Source: Mucor racemosus
Taxonomy: Eukaryota > Mucoromycota > Mucoromycetes > Mucorales > Mucoraceae
Direction of reading: 5' to 3'
NCBI GenBank assembly: GCA_027405735.1
Contig: JAPEHQ010000003.1
Span: 744,001-808,000, forward strand
DNA length: 64,000 nt
Position numbers and translations under genes: made by a program. The notes beneath the pieces are model-generated. The model saw nothing but the letters and a program-made list of their open reading frames with translations. It searched no databases and was not told where the DNA came from. This document shows positions 12,822-25,663 of the stretch, one piece after another. Within the stretch, counting starts at the first letter, position 1. Every line of letters begins with the position of its first letter.

Positions 12822-15800
12822 ATGAATGTCGAAGAATTAATTGATAATAGCATACGAGAGTCCGAATCAATTGAAGGTAAATGACATAAGAATCCTAAAG
12901 AAAAAGTTTGCTTCTTACTTGAATATATATAGAGATCCGTAATTTACTGCTTGATACTTTTAAGGCTGACCTTTCACCAGAGTTTTGTTGCACTTTGATT
13001 AAACGTCTTGTGGATCATGCTTTAAAAAATCGCTCGATTGAGAATAATCTAGCAACGTATGGTCATACGCTTTACGATATCTTTGACTACACTGCAGAAA
13101 GTGAAATAATGAATAATGATCAAGTTTTTCGAGAAGCTGCGCTTTCGCTCATTGGTATAGTTATTATTGAAAATAAATGAAATTCTATAACTAATATATA
13201 CATATAGAAATTTATCAATCATTTCTTGAAAATACATCAAACGCAGAGGTAAAATATGCACAACTAGAGAGCATTAAATATATACCAACTTGTTATTTTA
13301 CAGAAAAAAGCAGATTTTATGCATATCGCAGCAATTACGACTTTTGCATGTTCATTAATGATAATATCAGAAGAAAGACCTGAATATGACCCTTATTTTG
13401 ATTCTTTATGGCACATATTTCCAGAATTATTATCGCACGTATCTACCACATTGAATCCAGTATCTACGATGATTATCAGCGTACGTATGATGAGTACATA
13501 TATAAATTACAACTTTGATCTCTAAATTTGAATGTAGAATATTTCAAAAATGGGAGCATGTATGATTGTCGATGGTTGCTTATCAGCCAGTGATGATGAT
13601 ATTATCGAATTTATTACATCGCTATTGACTGGAACCCTTAAATATGAAGTAAATGATGAACTGATCAATGACATTGCTAAAAGTGTTTCTCGAATTTGTG
13701 AAGCGTTTCCAAATGTCGACATATTATACTCTAGTGATTTGGCCTCAATCACAAATTCCTTGGCATTTAGAGCAGTTAATTCTGAAAATAAATTATTAGT
13801 ACGTTACATGTGAAGGAAAATCGTTCTTGTATTAACTGGTAAGAGTAGATAAAAGCAGTGCTTAATACATCTTGTCTGCTGGCTCGAAATGGGGCCAAAA
13901 CACCTTGGTTATCTGATTTTCAATCAATTCACTCTGATGATCAAGAAATTGAACTACTGAAAGAAAATGTTTCATTGTATCAAACTGTTGCTAATGAGGA
14001 TAATTATTCAATTCATGGTCAGGACCCAAAATCAATATTTGTTCCACTCTATACCAAAGCAAACGACATTATTCACGATTTGATCTCTCTTAATACTGGA
14101 AATGAACATAGTTATGAGTTACTGGACCAAGTATGTCTTCAAGAAAATGTTCATTTAAATATACTAATGAACTATTGATAGCTCAAGTATATTTCTATCC
14201 AAACTGGCAATACTTCTATGGAAACTGTTTGTGAATCTAGTATTAAAGAATTAACAGAATTTGTTACACGATTACTAGTTAAAGATCCTGATCTAGCAGT
14301 AGAAATTGCATTCATAATAGGCTACACTATTCCCAACTTTTTAAAAAAATATCTTAATTATGCATTGCCGTATGCTGTCATTTATGACCAAGATGAAGAT
14401 ACATTATTAGGAATTGCAAATGCATTTGATACATCGATTGTTGATTTATGTGAAAATGAAGCCTGTCATGTCATCTTGTCACTTTTGTTTGAACAAAATG
14501 CACAAATCAAGAGTGCAGCTGTCAAACGATTAGACACTATATTCCAACATAAGAATACCGTCAAACAGCTCATCATTAACAATAATACAAAACTAATGAC
14601 TACATTAGCAATGAGTCTTGGTCATCCAACATCAAGTGAAATGTACCGCAATGCCTTGATAGAGATAAAAAATACTGTGCAAGGAGAACAATACGACCTT
14701 TCTGATTCCATTTCATCATTGTTTATGGCTATTTCTGAAAAGATTTCAAGTTACATTACCGAAAAGAGAAATCATACTCTTAAAATTCAATACCCTTATG
14801 CACTTGAATCCCTAAAAGTGATTATGAGCTTATTAGAATTAAACCTGGATAACTATAACCTTCATGTAAGTATAGGTCTTTTTAAGAGAGTAAATCGTAT
14901 AAAATGCATATCTAATCTCTCCATTTACAGTTAATGAAAATCTTTAATACGGTAATAGAATTACCAAACATGCAATTGGAAACGCTTTCATTATGGAAAA
15001 CATACATCGATCTCTTGGATGAAACTGCTATTGTACTTCATATCAATGCAATTGTGAAAGGCTTATCTAGCATTCTTCGTGTCAGTCCCTATAATATTCG
15101 AACTGATGTAGCGAATGTACTTGTAGACTTATTGATTAGGGGACCTAATTTTGATGAAGAACAATATTCTAACTTGCCCGTATTACCTGATTTTCCAGAA
15201 CTCCAAGAAGTGAGAGAATTCATCGGTGCGCATCAAAAGATAAAGGCCAAACATGATATTAGAAAGATTATCAGCGATTTTTCTAGCTTTGATGATGTTC
15301 AAGTATTGTCAAGTCTGGAGAAATTGTATAAAATCCTAGTCGATAATCCAGATTGTCGCTATTATGTTGATAAGGTGTATGCCAATTTATTCAATTTGCT
15401 TCGAAAGTATGCCAGCCATGAATTGATTTCTTATTACTCTGCTATCTGTCTTGGTAAATTAGGAGCTACTGATCCAGGTTTGGTGAATATGGATGTTATT
15501 GACAATACTGTTTTCATCATGAGAAACTTTAATAATGATGATGAAAACTTGAATTTCATATGTGATTTAATCATCAATCATATATTTCCTTCCTATAATG
15601 CTGTTAGCGATGAAGCAACTCGTCAATGTATCGAGTATTCAATTCAAACCTTGGTTCGAATCGCAGGCTATCGACCTATTAATGAAATGAAAGGCAATGT
15701 GAGTTTGGTGAAGGCTTATAATCATTGGCGAAGACACCCTAGACATATTCAAGAGTTCTTGACACCGTTTCTTATATCTGCATATGAAGGATCATGGCCA

Positions 15801-18800
15801 GAAATACATATAGAATACCCAATTTTTACAAATTCACATAGTTTTAAAGAATGGGTGCACAACTGGTATTGTAGAATGGTTAAAGGAGCTATTGGTACAG
15901 CTGGTAGAGTATTTTCTGCTTGTCTTCCTATGGTACAATCTGATTTAATGGATGTGGCTCTTCATTTGATTCCTTACCTTGTGTTACATGTTATCTTATC
16001 TGGCAATAATGACGATGCTCGTGCTATTATCAATGAACTTCAATCAGTGTTGGACATCAATGCAAAGCCTGTTGATGACCTTGAAAGAATTAAAATGAAT
16101 CGTTACTCACTTCAGGTAGCCGTTGCTATTACAGAATACTGCCGAAAATGGATGAATCGTGTTAGTCCAAATGACCTCACTTTAACGAGTGTTGTAGAGC
16201 GTGTTAATTCATTCTTGAAGCAGATCCCTGATAGGGACATGGGTATTGCTGCATTCAATGCAAAGGCTTACCCTCAAGCTTTGATGCATTTCGAAACACA
16301 TATAAAAGAACACAGCAACAATGCACTTAAAGATCAGGAAATATTGGGCTACCTTCGCCAGATTTACATTGAGATTGATGATCCCATTGATTACAAGGCT
16401 TTAATGGATACTTATACTGTGGTGACAAGCCGCGATGAGCAAATTGCTCAACATGTAAACTTGGGTGAATGGGATTATGCCGAGACACTTTATAAGAGCA
16501 AGATTCTTGATACACCATTAGATTTATCTGCCTACACTGGTTATTTGGAATGCTTAACAAAATCTAATAGATTTGGTACGTATTAGTGCTCATTATTTGT
16601 TAAATAATATTAACCCACATTTTGTTGCAGGTTCGTTATTGTATGAAGTAGATAATGAATTTGCAGACACTCCTCTTTGGCAACCCCATATCAATTCATA
16701 CAGAATTGATGCCGCTTGGAGAGTAAAAGATTGGTATACCTTGGATAGAGCTGTACATTTACCAATGCAGAGAAACTCCCAAGCACTCCTGGGTTGTGCT
16801 TTACATCAAATGAAAAATAATCTTCCTATTGAATTAACTTGCACCATTGGAGAAGCAAGAACTAACATTACACAACAAATAGCTATGAATAATTCTCGCT
16901 CATATCGTAAATCATACCCTCAATTATTTAGTTTGCAACTACTAGAAGAATTGGCAAATGCAGAAAAGGTTTGGAGTTCATCAGATCCTGCTCAAGAAAT
17001 GAAGCAGTTTGAACTTAGATGGGAAGATAATTTCAAACGAATCATGCCTCGATCTCAATTCAAATTGAATCTATTAGAGTTAAGAAAGGCAGCTTTCTTT
17101 GATATAAGGTATATCTAATTTACTGAGCAATTTTTGTCCATTAGCATCAATTAATGCACCTTTTTGTATTTAGAGATTCTGAAAAGTTCAATCTAATCGA
17201 GTCCAATTTATGGTTGAATCTCGCCAAAGAAAATCGTAAAATGGGTAATATGGTTGCATCTTTAAATGCATTGAAACATGCAGAACATTTGTGCGGCAGT
17301 GAATTATATCATGAGATGGCGAAATGGTATTGGAAGAAAGGCTCTGTGAATGAAGCCGTTAAACTCCTTAGATACCATAGCAAAGGCAACAGGTTTAAAC
17401 CAAAGGTAAATACATTGATATGCAGCCCACAAAATGCTCAAATGCAATTGTTTAGGATGCTTTATTGTTGTCTGATATTTTCTTGCAATATCCAAATTCT
17501 ATTGATACTGCTACAAGCCGACAGCTTTTCCATGCTTGTTTAAAAGCCGAACCTGAAAAGTATGTGGAAAATCAAAGAATTGACAATCGAATGTACTGAA
17601 CTTTGAGTTTTATAGATTGGAGAAAGCTAATCATAACTGTTCTACTTATTATTTGCTTCGAATTCCTCGTTCAGCTCCTCTTAATGATAACAAGTAACAT
17701 CTGGCATCTATATTAGATGATAAGTATATTGATTTTGTCTTTTTTAGATTGATGGTCCAAGAATATGTTATCAAAACTTCTGCAAAGGCGCTTGAATATG
17801 GGTCCAAGTATTATTATAGCTCAATGTCCAGACTATTTAATACGTATTTTGACATGGAAAAGCAGATGAAGGAAGCAAAAAAGCAGCCGTAAGTTTCTCT
17901 TTCCTTTGAATTGAGAGCACTGATCTAATAAAACTTGTTTATAGTGGAACAGAACTCAACAAGAAGGTGGCTCATTATATGAATAAAATCAATGACCATA
18001 TGGCCAAGATACCAGATACTATTCAACCATTCCAAGTAACACATAGTTCAAATGCATATCAACTTCAATTATTAATCCCCTTTTTATTGTAGTTTGCTTT
18101 ATTTCTAACAAGATTGATATCTCATTTATCTACTGATAATGAAAAGATCGCAACTTGTTTACAAAATATCATTAAAAACTGTTTTGTTGCTTATCCACGA
18201 AATACAATTTGGCTCATGTTGGGTGCTTTAGACTCGGATTCTCCGTTTGTTGCAAAAAGAATGAACACAATCTTTGATTTAGCCAAGGTAAAGCAATATG
18301 ATCATTTTAAATATTTATCAAATATTTAATTAAAATATGTACTATAAGGCTCAAAGTCCTGATAATCAAATTATAGAAGTTATCTTGGTAAGATTAAATA
18401 TTAAAGTATATTGTATATGTAGCTAACTTGATGAATACATTAGCAAGCAACCGCTGTTAAGGAAGCTCTTTTAGACTTATTGAATGCTCCTGTTGATAAA
18501 ACGGTCGAATCCATTGATTTGAATCAATCAGGATTTAGAAACCCATTTTCAAACCTTCAAGATCTTAATCTTTACATGCCCAATGAAGCCAGTATGTTAC
18601 CCACACTACCAGGCCATATTAAAAAGAATGATACTTCAATCAGACCATTTTCAACCGATTTGCCAACAATCAAGTGTAAGTTTTCTCAAAATTTGTGAAA
18701 TAACTTCTATATTAACAATCTATATCAGACTTTGAGAGTAAAGTAACTGTCATGAAGTCCCTTCAAAGACCAAAGAGAATCAAAGCCATGGGTTCAGATG

Positions 18801-20031
18801 GTAAAACCTATAGTTTCTTGTTGAAAAAGGAAGATGACTTAAGAAATGATGCTCGTACTATGGAATTCTTTTACATGATCAATTACTTTCTTAGAAAGAA
18901 TCCCAAGTCTCGAGACAGTGATTTATGTAAGTGTTCTTTAGAATTTCGATGAGCTCGTAATGTCTTTAACACATGCAATAGATATTCGTACTTTTGCTAT
19001 TCTACCTATGGGTTGTCGCTGGGGTCTGATCGAGTGGATTGATAACCTGAATCCGTTGAAGGGTATCGTTAGCGATTACTGGGAAGCTGCTGGCAAACTT
19101 TCTGTTACTGTAAGTTATCATATGGATATATTTTCTATTATTTGATTCTGATTTTAATCATATATCTAGACTGTCGCTCAAAAATTGAACGCTCAAAAAC
19201 TTAGTCTTGGTGTTGAAAAAACAAAATACTTTGTTGAAAGAGTCCTTCCTTCGTAAGATTTTAAAATATATCAAACATTAATGAAAACTGAATATGCTCT
19301 CGTTATATAGATGTCCACCTGTATTTTACAAATGGTTCCTGAAAAACTTTCCAGAGCCGAATCAATGGTTGAATAGTCGAACTCGATACATCAAAACTTT
19401 GGCAGTTATGTCTATCGTGGGACACATGATAGGGTAGGTTATTACATTATATTTGTCTTTGCAGCATTTGGTATTCACTTTTTTTTTCTCAAAATGAAAA
19501 TAGACTTGGTGATCGTCATGCAGAGAATATCATGTTTGATGAAACCAACGGAGATGTAGTCCATGTGGATTTGAATCTATTATTTGGCAAAGGTACACAG
19601 CTCCCAGTTCCTGAATTAGTACCTTTCCGTCTCACCCAAAATCTTGTGCATGCTATGGGTGTTTTGGGCACTAAAGGCTTGTTTCAAAATACAAGCGAGA
19701 TAACTTTAAAGGTTTTGTTGTTGAACAAAGATTCTTTATTGAGTGTTTTCCAAACATTGCTAAATGAGTTGGAAGCTACGGAAGTTGCTACACCTCGATT
19801 GTCGCTTCGTAGTAGTCAAAAAGGTTCTGATAAGATTTTCAATGCATTACAACAAAAATTCTCTCCTAGATCAGATGATGTGAATAAAGAAGTATCACGA
19901 CTCATCCAGCAAGCAACAGATAATAGTAATCTGGCACAAATGTTTCCTGGTACGTAATCTTCAACTGTGATATATTTGATTCATGTATACTAATTTAATC
20001 GCATTTTTTAGGGTGGGCTCCCTTTGTATAA
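12822..20031 (+). CDS. ATR/Mec1/Rad3-family checkpoint kinase
   Basis: PI3K-like protein kinase that senses RPA-coated single-stranded DNA with an ATRIP-type partner and triggers the DNA damage/replication checkpoint. I join 23 exons (first 12822-12876; longest 14931-16575; last 20012-20031); lengths sum to 5955 bases, 1984 residues, with all phases consistent. The first 600 residues are helical-repeat-like. A UME-like segment follows at about 650-760, then FAT-type TPR helices (for example YPQALMHFETHIKEH). The kinase domain starts with SLQRPKRIKAMGSDGKTY (ATR signature; ATP lysine about 1685). It has the catalytic loop GLGDRHAEN (Asp about 1833) and VHVDLNLLF in place of the usual DFN/DFG-type triplet. 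The last tiny exon completes a FATC tail ending GWAPFV. It is about 400 residues shorter than yeast Mec1 or Rad3, as I recall their lengths, mainly N-terminally; a missed 5' exon is possible. Confidence 0.93.
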
Positions 20032-20075
20032 ATTGATGATTATATTAATTATTGCATAAATAAATTTATAACATG

Positions 20076-20640
20076 CGATTATTCTAATATATCTTTATTT
20101 TTATAATGAACTCTTAGTTGCCATTTTACATGACTAACACATCTTAGAGGAATAACTGCATCAACATCCATTTCACCACCAAATGAGCTTTTAGCCTTTT
20201 CAGCAAGAGCTTCACCCATACTTAAACGAGCTTTGTAGATGGAAATGTCATCCATAATACTATCTTGACGAGCAAAATAAACAAACTCAAAGATACAAGG
20301 AGTAATTTCTTTCTCAATGACTAATTGACGACGAGAAATATGACCACTTTGAGTGATAATAACAGCTTCATCAGGCTTTACATCTTCAAAATCAGTAAAA
20401 CTAAGAGATTCTAAAACAACATTTTCGGATGAAAACATATAGTCAAATCCTGCGGGATTTTTTGCGATAACCCATAATTAATGGACGAATACCATGAGGA
20501 TCTCTAATGCCAATGATGCCAATGATGCCAAAGCCAGCTATCATCGCAACATAGGTGTAACCACCTCTACATTGCTGATGCAAATCTTTGATTGCAGTAA
20601 AAATGTCTTCATAAACTTTACGTATGAGTGATAATAAAAT
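20076..20640 (-). pseudogene. Amidophosphoribosyltransferase (Ade4/PurF) fragment
   Basis: Reading the minus strand, this resembles the middle of glutamine PRPP amidotransferase: YEDIFTAIKDL, CRGGYTYVAMIAGFG, RDPHGIRPLIMG, then (new frame) NPAGFDYMFSSENVVLESL, EPAV-like DEAVIITQSGHISRR, and CIFEFVYFARQDSIMD. Homology ends near DVDAVIP. The N-terminal nucleophile region and the C-terminal PRPP-binding domain are missing. One extra base in an A run near 20455-20465 breaks the frame, and a 9-base GCATCATTG-type duplication gives a repeated IIG. No introns are seen within it. It lies tail-to-tail with the ATR-like gene, 45 bases away. I interpret it as a truncated, decayed duplicate; the functional gene must be elsewhere. 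Confidence 0.82.
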
Positions 20641-21145
20641 CCTGGTCAGATTTGAGATGTTACAATCACATCTATAGGTCCTTAATACCAGAATTTTCCA
20701 GTCTTTTGGAGATTGTATAACACTTTTATAACAGATGATCTTTTATTCATTCTCTTTGGCTTTCTTATTGCTATGCATAAACAAGATTGAGAGTACAAAT
20801 GATGTTTATAATGATAATTTTAGATACTAAAAAAAAAATATAATGAATGGTGATAATGTATAGAGGTTAAAGTAAGAAAAAGAGGGTATATGGTTAGACT
20901 ATTATTATTGTTTGTTGGTTTTTCGTTTCTTATTAACATACTCCTCAGAAATAGAGGTCCTAGGCATGATTACATCTGCAGGCTTATTCAAACAGTTTTA
21001 CAATCAATCAATCACTACTAGTTCTAGAATTAAGACAAGCTTGATTCGACAATATTTGATTTTTGATTTTGATGACTTGCTGCTTGATTTGCTATACCAA
21101 CATCAATAATGGAAGAATTGTTTGATCAAAGAGAGATATATCGCT
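20641..21145. other. Intergenic, nothing recognised
   Basis: AT-rich sequence with no supportable ORF, RNA gene or repeat. Confidence 0.5.
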
Positions 21146-21526
21146 TTAAACATGTTGAACTATATAGCTAATTTTTGTTATGTAAGCAGACGGTCTATCT
21201 GAAGCTAAGAGATTCATCGAAAGATTAGCATGCTGGATACCAAAAACAGCAAGGTTTGTGTGGTCTTCTTGGTTATATAACACCGGATTGTTGAGCATAT
21301 CTTTAATTGTCATTGGAAACTTCAAGCCTTTTTCTTCCAGTGTCTTCATGCCTTGATGTTTAACTGCTGTCTCACTCACACAATACTTATAAATGCACCC
21401 GTGCTTTATTTTCTTTTCTCTAACAATCAAGCCGCACTTGTACCCAACGTATGATCTAGCAACTTTTTCTTTCGAGCCAATTACTCTTTCTGCACTCTTT
21501 CTTTTGGCACTTGCTATGGCTCTCAA
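21146..21526 (-). CDS. Hypothetical ORF, 126 residues, possible gene fragment
   Basis: Single uninterrupted frame with a basic N-terminus (KRKSAERVIGSKEKVARS), two cysteines, then GMKTLEEKGLKFPMTIKDML and VFGIQHANLSMNLLASD. Amino-acid composition is protein-like rather than random for AT-rich DNA, which argues for present or past coding. I recognise no family. There is no good upstream exon and it lies between a pseudogene and a coiled-coil gene, so a decayed end of a larger (perhaps multi-copy) gene is as likely as a functional small protein. Confidence 0.35.
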   Translation of the reverse strand: MRAIASAKRKSAERVIGSKEKVARSYVGYKCGLIVREKKIKHGCIYKYCVSETAVKHQGMKTLEEKGLKFPMTIKDMLNNPVLYNQEDHTNLAVFGIQHANLSMNLLASDRPSAYITKISYIVQHV

Positions 21527-21670
21527 ACTGCTCCTAGATTAATGCTCTCAAGTAAATAGTTCAAACAATGATTCCGTTGTTTGCTATATACGGTATATAT
21601 TTGCATTGAAAAGTGATATTTTATTTTATTTTGCTTGTGATATCAAAATTGTTATTAGCATAATCCTTGT

Positions 21671-23218
21671 TTAGACAGCTACAGGTGGCCAATTGAACTT
21701 TGTACTGTTCTTCAATTTTGATACAGCAGCACCAGTATTGCTGTTACCCATCAAGTTTCTTATTTCTGCTTGTTGACCTAATCGCATTACCGAGATTTGC
21801 TCCTCATACGACTGTTGTAAAGAAGCTACTTGAGCAGAATGAATGTGCTGAGATTGCTCAAATTCTACCAATATTTGATCCAATTCATCATTTACTGTAG
21901 TCTTTGCTTGGCTTTCCGCATGCTTCAATCTCTTTTTCAAATCTTCCAATGCTTTTTCGTGATGTAGCTGTAATTTCTTTAGTTGATGTAAATGGCCTTG
22001 CTCCAAAGATTTAGTATCATTCTCATGATTCATTTTGAGTTGCTTTAATGATTTTTGATGTTGGATTAGTGCTTGATCTTTCTCTGCAAGAGCTTTTGCA
22101 TGTGATTCAAGAATAGTTTCATGCTTTTGTTTTTGAGTCTATTTTCACGCATAAATATTCAGTTTCATGGTTACAATCAAATGTTATTTAACTTGTACAT
22201 ACCTCCAGTTGTTGATTTAATTCATCCAGTCTTTGAATCAAAAGACGATCGTTTTCAAGATCCATTGTTAATCGATTAAGTCTTTTTTGATGTTCTTGAT
22301 CTTTTGACAATGATTGTTTAGGTTTTCTGTCTCTTCTGTTCAACTGAGAGCGAAGTTCTGCTAACTCATTTTCTTTTTCTGTCAATCTTTCGACAGCAAT
22401 TTTATTCTGAAATGAAATGGAAGCATTAGTTTTAGTTTCATACTATGCATTTTTAACTTTAGCTTACAGTCTCCTTCAATTCTTCCAATTGAGATGTAAC
22501 TTGTTCTAAAGCAGGCTTGATAAGTTCAGCTCTTTCAGCTTCCCATTGTGATTTTAATTCTTCCAATTGAGCTTGCTGATCTTGAAGTAATTTGTCCTTC
22601 TCGGCTAATTGGTTGTACAAATCATGCTCAACACTTTTTACACTTGCAGTTTCAGCTGCTTCGTTACTTTCTTGATTCATTTTATTCATTAACTCTTGGA
22701 GTTGTTGATCGCTTTTCTCAAGTAAAGCCTCCTTTTCTGCTAATGACGATAAAGTTTCTCTATTACGAGCTTCTAGACTCAACAATGCTAATCTTGTTTC
22801 ATTTCTGCCATCATCATTTGGTTCGGATATCGATAATTGACAAGTTACAGACTCGTTTAATTGCTGTCTTAATTGCTCTAGTTCAGATGTTTGCTTTGCG
22901 ATGGTTTCTAGATTTTCAATGTTCTAATAGCCAAGTATTAATAATCAGGGGTAAAAGAAAAAAGAAAAAAAAAAAGAGGGGAAAATGCTTCAATGAAAGT
23001 ATACTTGCTTTTGATTTCAATTCATTGTATTCTTGTCTTATTTGAGCTACTACCTGGGATTGTTGACTAGCTACACTTTCAGGCTTACTTTGTCCATTAA
23101 TACCTGATGATAAAGTTGGTTCAACATAATTAGGTGGCATAAATCTACCGTTTATAAAATAAGACGTACTTTGTTGTCTACTGGCATTGGATTTTTTGCG
23201 TGATCCCAAACAAGGCAT
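21671..23218 (-). CDS. Coiled-coil protein, function unknown
   Basis: Four exons on the minus strand: 23218-23009, 22923-22468, 22406-22203, 22138-21671; 445 residues. The N-terminus MPCLGSRKKSNASRQQ is basic with a single Cys at position 3; residues 20-55 are polar; from about 60 to 425 it is almost continuous heptad-like Glu/Leu/Gln/Lys sequence (for example LLQDQQAQLEELKSQWEAE and LHQLKKLQLHHEKALEDLK). It ends with a short non-helical tail (KFNWPPVAV). The first intron keeps frame only with a GC donor (AAA|GCAAGT), a known minor class. Long coiled coils of this kind occur in Golgi, septal or spindle scaffolds, but nothing identifies which. An upstream in-frame ATG at 23278 would add 20 hydrophobic residues and is less likely. 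Confidence 0.75.
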
Positions 23219-23646
23219 TTTATGCAGTAAATGATTAAAGAAGTGAAAGAAACAACTCAATATCTCAATTGACAACAAATTCTGAAAGAAATCCTGGTAT
23301 ATTTATATTAATGAACATAGGAGATACAACATGATGAGAAAGGGGAAGAAGGGAGAAGGATAACTTTGTGAAAGACTGGTTTTCATCTTGTATATATCAT
23401 CTTGACATGGAGCTTGTTTTAGAGTGTGAAATAAGCACTTTGAAATGCCCCCCTTTTTTATTTTTTCCAGGTAATGTATATCACTTTTCTAATCAGAGAA
23501 GACTCCTACTATTATAAAGGAGCTTGTGTATTTATATAGAATATATGAATTCAAAAGGAGAGTAGCATTTTACAATGTAATAAAATTTAATGAAAATAAG
23601 TGTACAAACATTTGTTTTGTCAATCATAAATCTACATTTAAATCTT
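23219..23646. other. Intergenic, nothing recognised
   Basis: Promoter side of the coiled-coil gene and 3' side of the hydrolase-phosphatase gene. Contains a C6T6 run near 23450 and no coding signal. Confidence 0.5.
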
Positions 23647-25663
23647 TCATCTTTGCTTCAATACATAACGAAGATATAACTCATCAATAAAGTGCGCATG
23701 TCTAGATGAATAAATTATTTTTAGTCTATATGAAATGTACACTATAAACTATCGTAAAATACCTTATTCCAGGAGGTCTAACGTCTTTAAAGTAGCGTAA
23801 TGCGTCAGGAACCGCAACACCTAATCTTTCAATCATATAACAACAGATAAAGAATCCAGTTCTATTAAATCCATAATGACAATGAACAGCAACTTGAGCA
23901 TCGGGATTCTTTTCCCAACAGGAAGCAGCAATGCTATTGAATTTAGCTACTTCTTCTCTTGTAGGTGGAATTTTCGATACAGTTTTGAATTTAATATATT
24001 CTATCCTCGAGTGTTCAAAATCTGTTGCACGGTAAGGTGGTGTATCATTAGAAATATCGATAATAAATCTAATTTCAGGATATTTAGCCAGTAAAGCAGA
24101 TGGACAATGAGCTGTATCTGTTTGACGCATCACTTTCATAGCCCTAAATAGAGATGTCCCAATAGGTTCCTCGGTAATATTTGCAATGCTTGCCCACTTT
24201 GCATAATTCTTTAGATCCCATTTATTTTCGCCTTTGGTTTTGTGTAAAATCTGCCAAGCACCACTCAAAGTATTTAATCCACAGTTTTTAATCAGGAAAT
24301 CAGAAATAACAGGGTTTACTAATTCCGGGTGAACAACCATAGGTACATGCCCAACATCAGGGATAACATATGGCACAGGCACACGAATGTTATCAGATGG
24401 CGTCACTGCATCCCATTGGCTATCTTGAGGGTCCAAACCTAATAAATGATTGCGGATCACATTCATTTCAGTAGAAGGAGTTATTGTATCTAAACCACCA
24501 CCTATCAAAAGTACACCCACTTTGATCTTGTCATATACACTTCTATCTGGGAAACTAGCGCCTCTTACAAATCTTTTGTACACTGAAGATCTACTCTGAA
24601 GATTCCATCGTAATTGACTAATAAAAAATGATTACCCTTTTCATGCCATTCTTTTCTGATTGAATCCCTCTAGCACATACCTTCTACGAATATCTACATC
24701 ACTGATCTCGGTTCCCAAAAAACGATCAACACTTTTTGAGTGTAAGCCGCCTTTTCTATCGGCAGTTCTGGCACAATTAAAAAGCCAATCGGGTATCCAT
24801 CTCAACTTGTTTTGATTACGCTTTTGAGTGTCATTGATATGTTCTTTAGGTGCAATCAAAACTACACCTTTCAGACTGGCCTGAATTTCAGGTGAAGCTG
24901 CCACAGATGATGCAATTGAGCAACCGTAAGAGTGTGCAATGATTACAGTTGCTGGATATTTATAACGATCAAGTAGTAACTTTTTTACATCATCAACCAG
25001 TGAAGCTGTTGTATACGATTCCCAGCTAAATCAAATCAATGTTATTATACCAATAATGATCTCTAAAGTTTCTCACATACTCTTTAGTTACTTCACTCTT
25101 ACCACAACCTAATAAATCAATGGCAAGGATGTGTGCGGTATGCGAAAAGTATTCGATTTGACATTTCCATTGTGACACCTGGTCAAAAAGAAATCCATTG
25201 ATTGTTTAGCCCCCATTATAATAAATAAATAAACATTTTGCAGATTCGCAATTTCTTTACCTGTCCACCTAAACCATGAATAAATACAATTAATGGGACT
25301 TTACTACCTAATTCATGAATGATATGAACTATGCGAAGTTTATGTCCATTGATTTCAACGAATTGTGTATTCTCTGTAATAATATCGGGCTCGGCTATTC
25401 ATGGAAAAAAAAAAAAAAAAAGGAAACGTTAATATAATAAATCATGATACTATTTTATAAATCAAAGCATTACGTTCTTCTAAAAGTTCATGTTCTAATA
25501 AAGCTTCTTGGATATTTCTTTTACATATTAAAAAATATAATCTCTCAGATAGCGTAAAACGTTTATCATTGAACAAGTAATAATAACTGACTGTAGCTAT
25601 GAGTGATAAAGCCAACAGTGTTGTTCCACTCGAAACACCAAGGGAATTTGTTATTAATGGCAT
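23647..25663 (-). CDS. Membrane-anchored alpha/beta-hydrolase fused to dual-specificity phosphatase
   Basis: Six exons on the minus strand: 25663-25474, 25394-25261, 25178-25081, 25025-24681, 24617-23763, 23701-23647; 558 residues, all phases consistent. One hydrophobic segment near the N-terminus (LLALSLIATVSYYYLF) suggests a signal anchor. The hydrolase half has the oxyanion stretch FIHGLGGQ, nucleophile elbow IAHSYGCS (Ala replaces the first Gly of GxSxG), acid candidate in GGGLDTITP and His in DVGHVPMVVHP. The phosphatase half carries the P-loop VHCHYGFNRTGFF (HCx5R, with Cys, Arg and following Thr) and an upstream Asp-containing loop. The last exon restores a natural end, GIRHAHFIDELYLRY. 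Both active sites look intact. Substrates of either half are unknown; lipid hydrolase plus phosphoinositide or RNA-type phosphatase is speculation. Confidence 0.85.
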
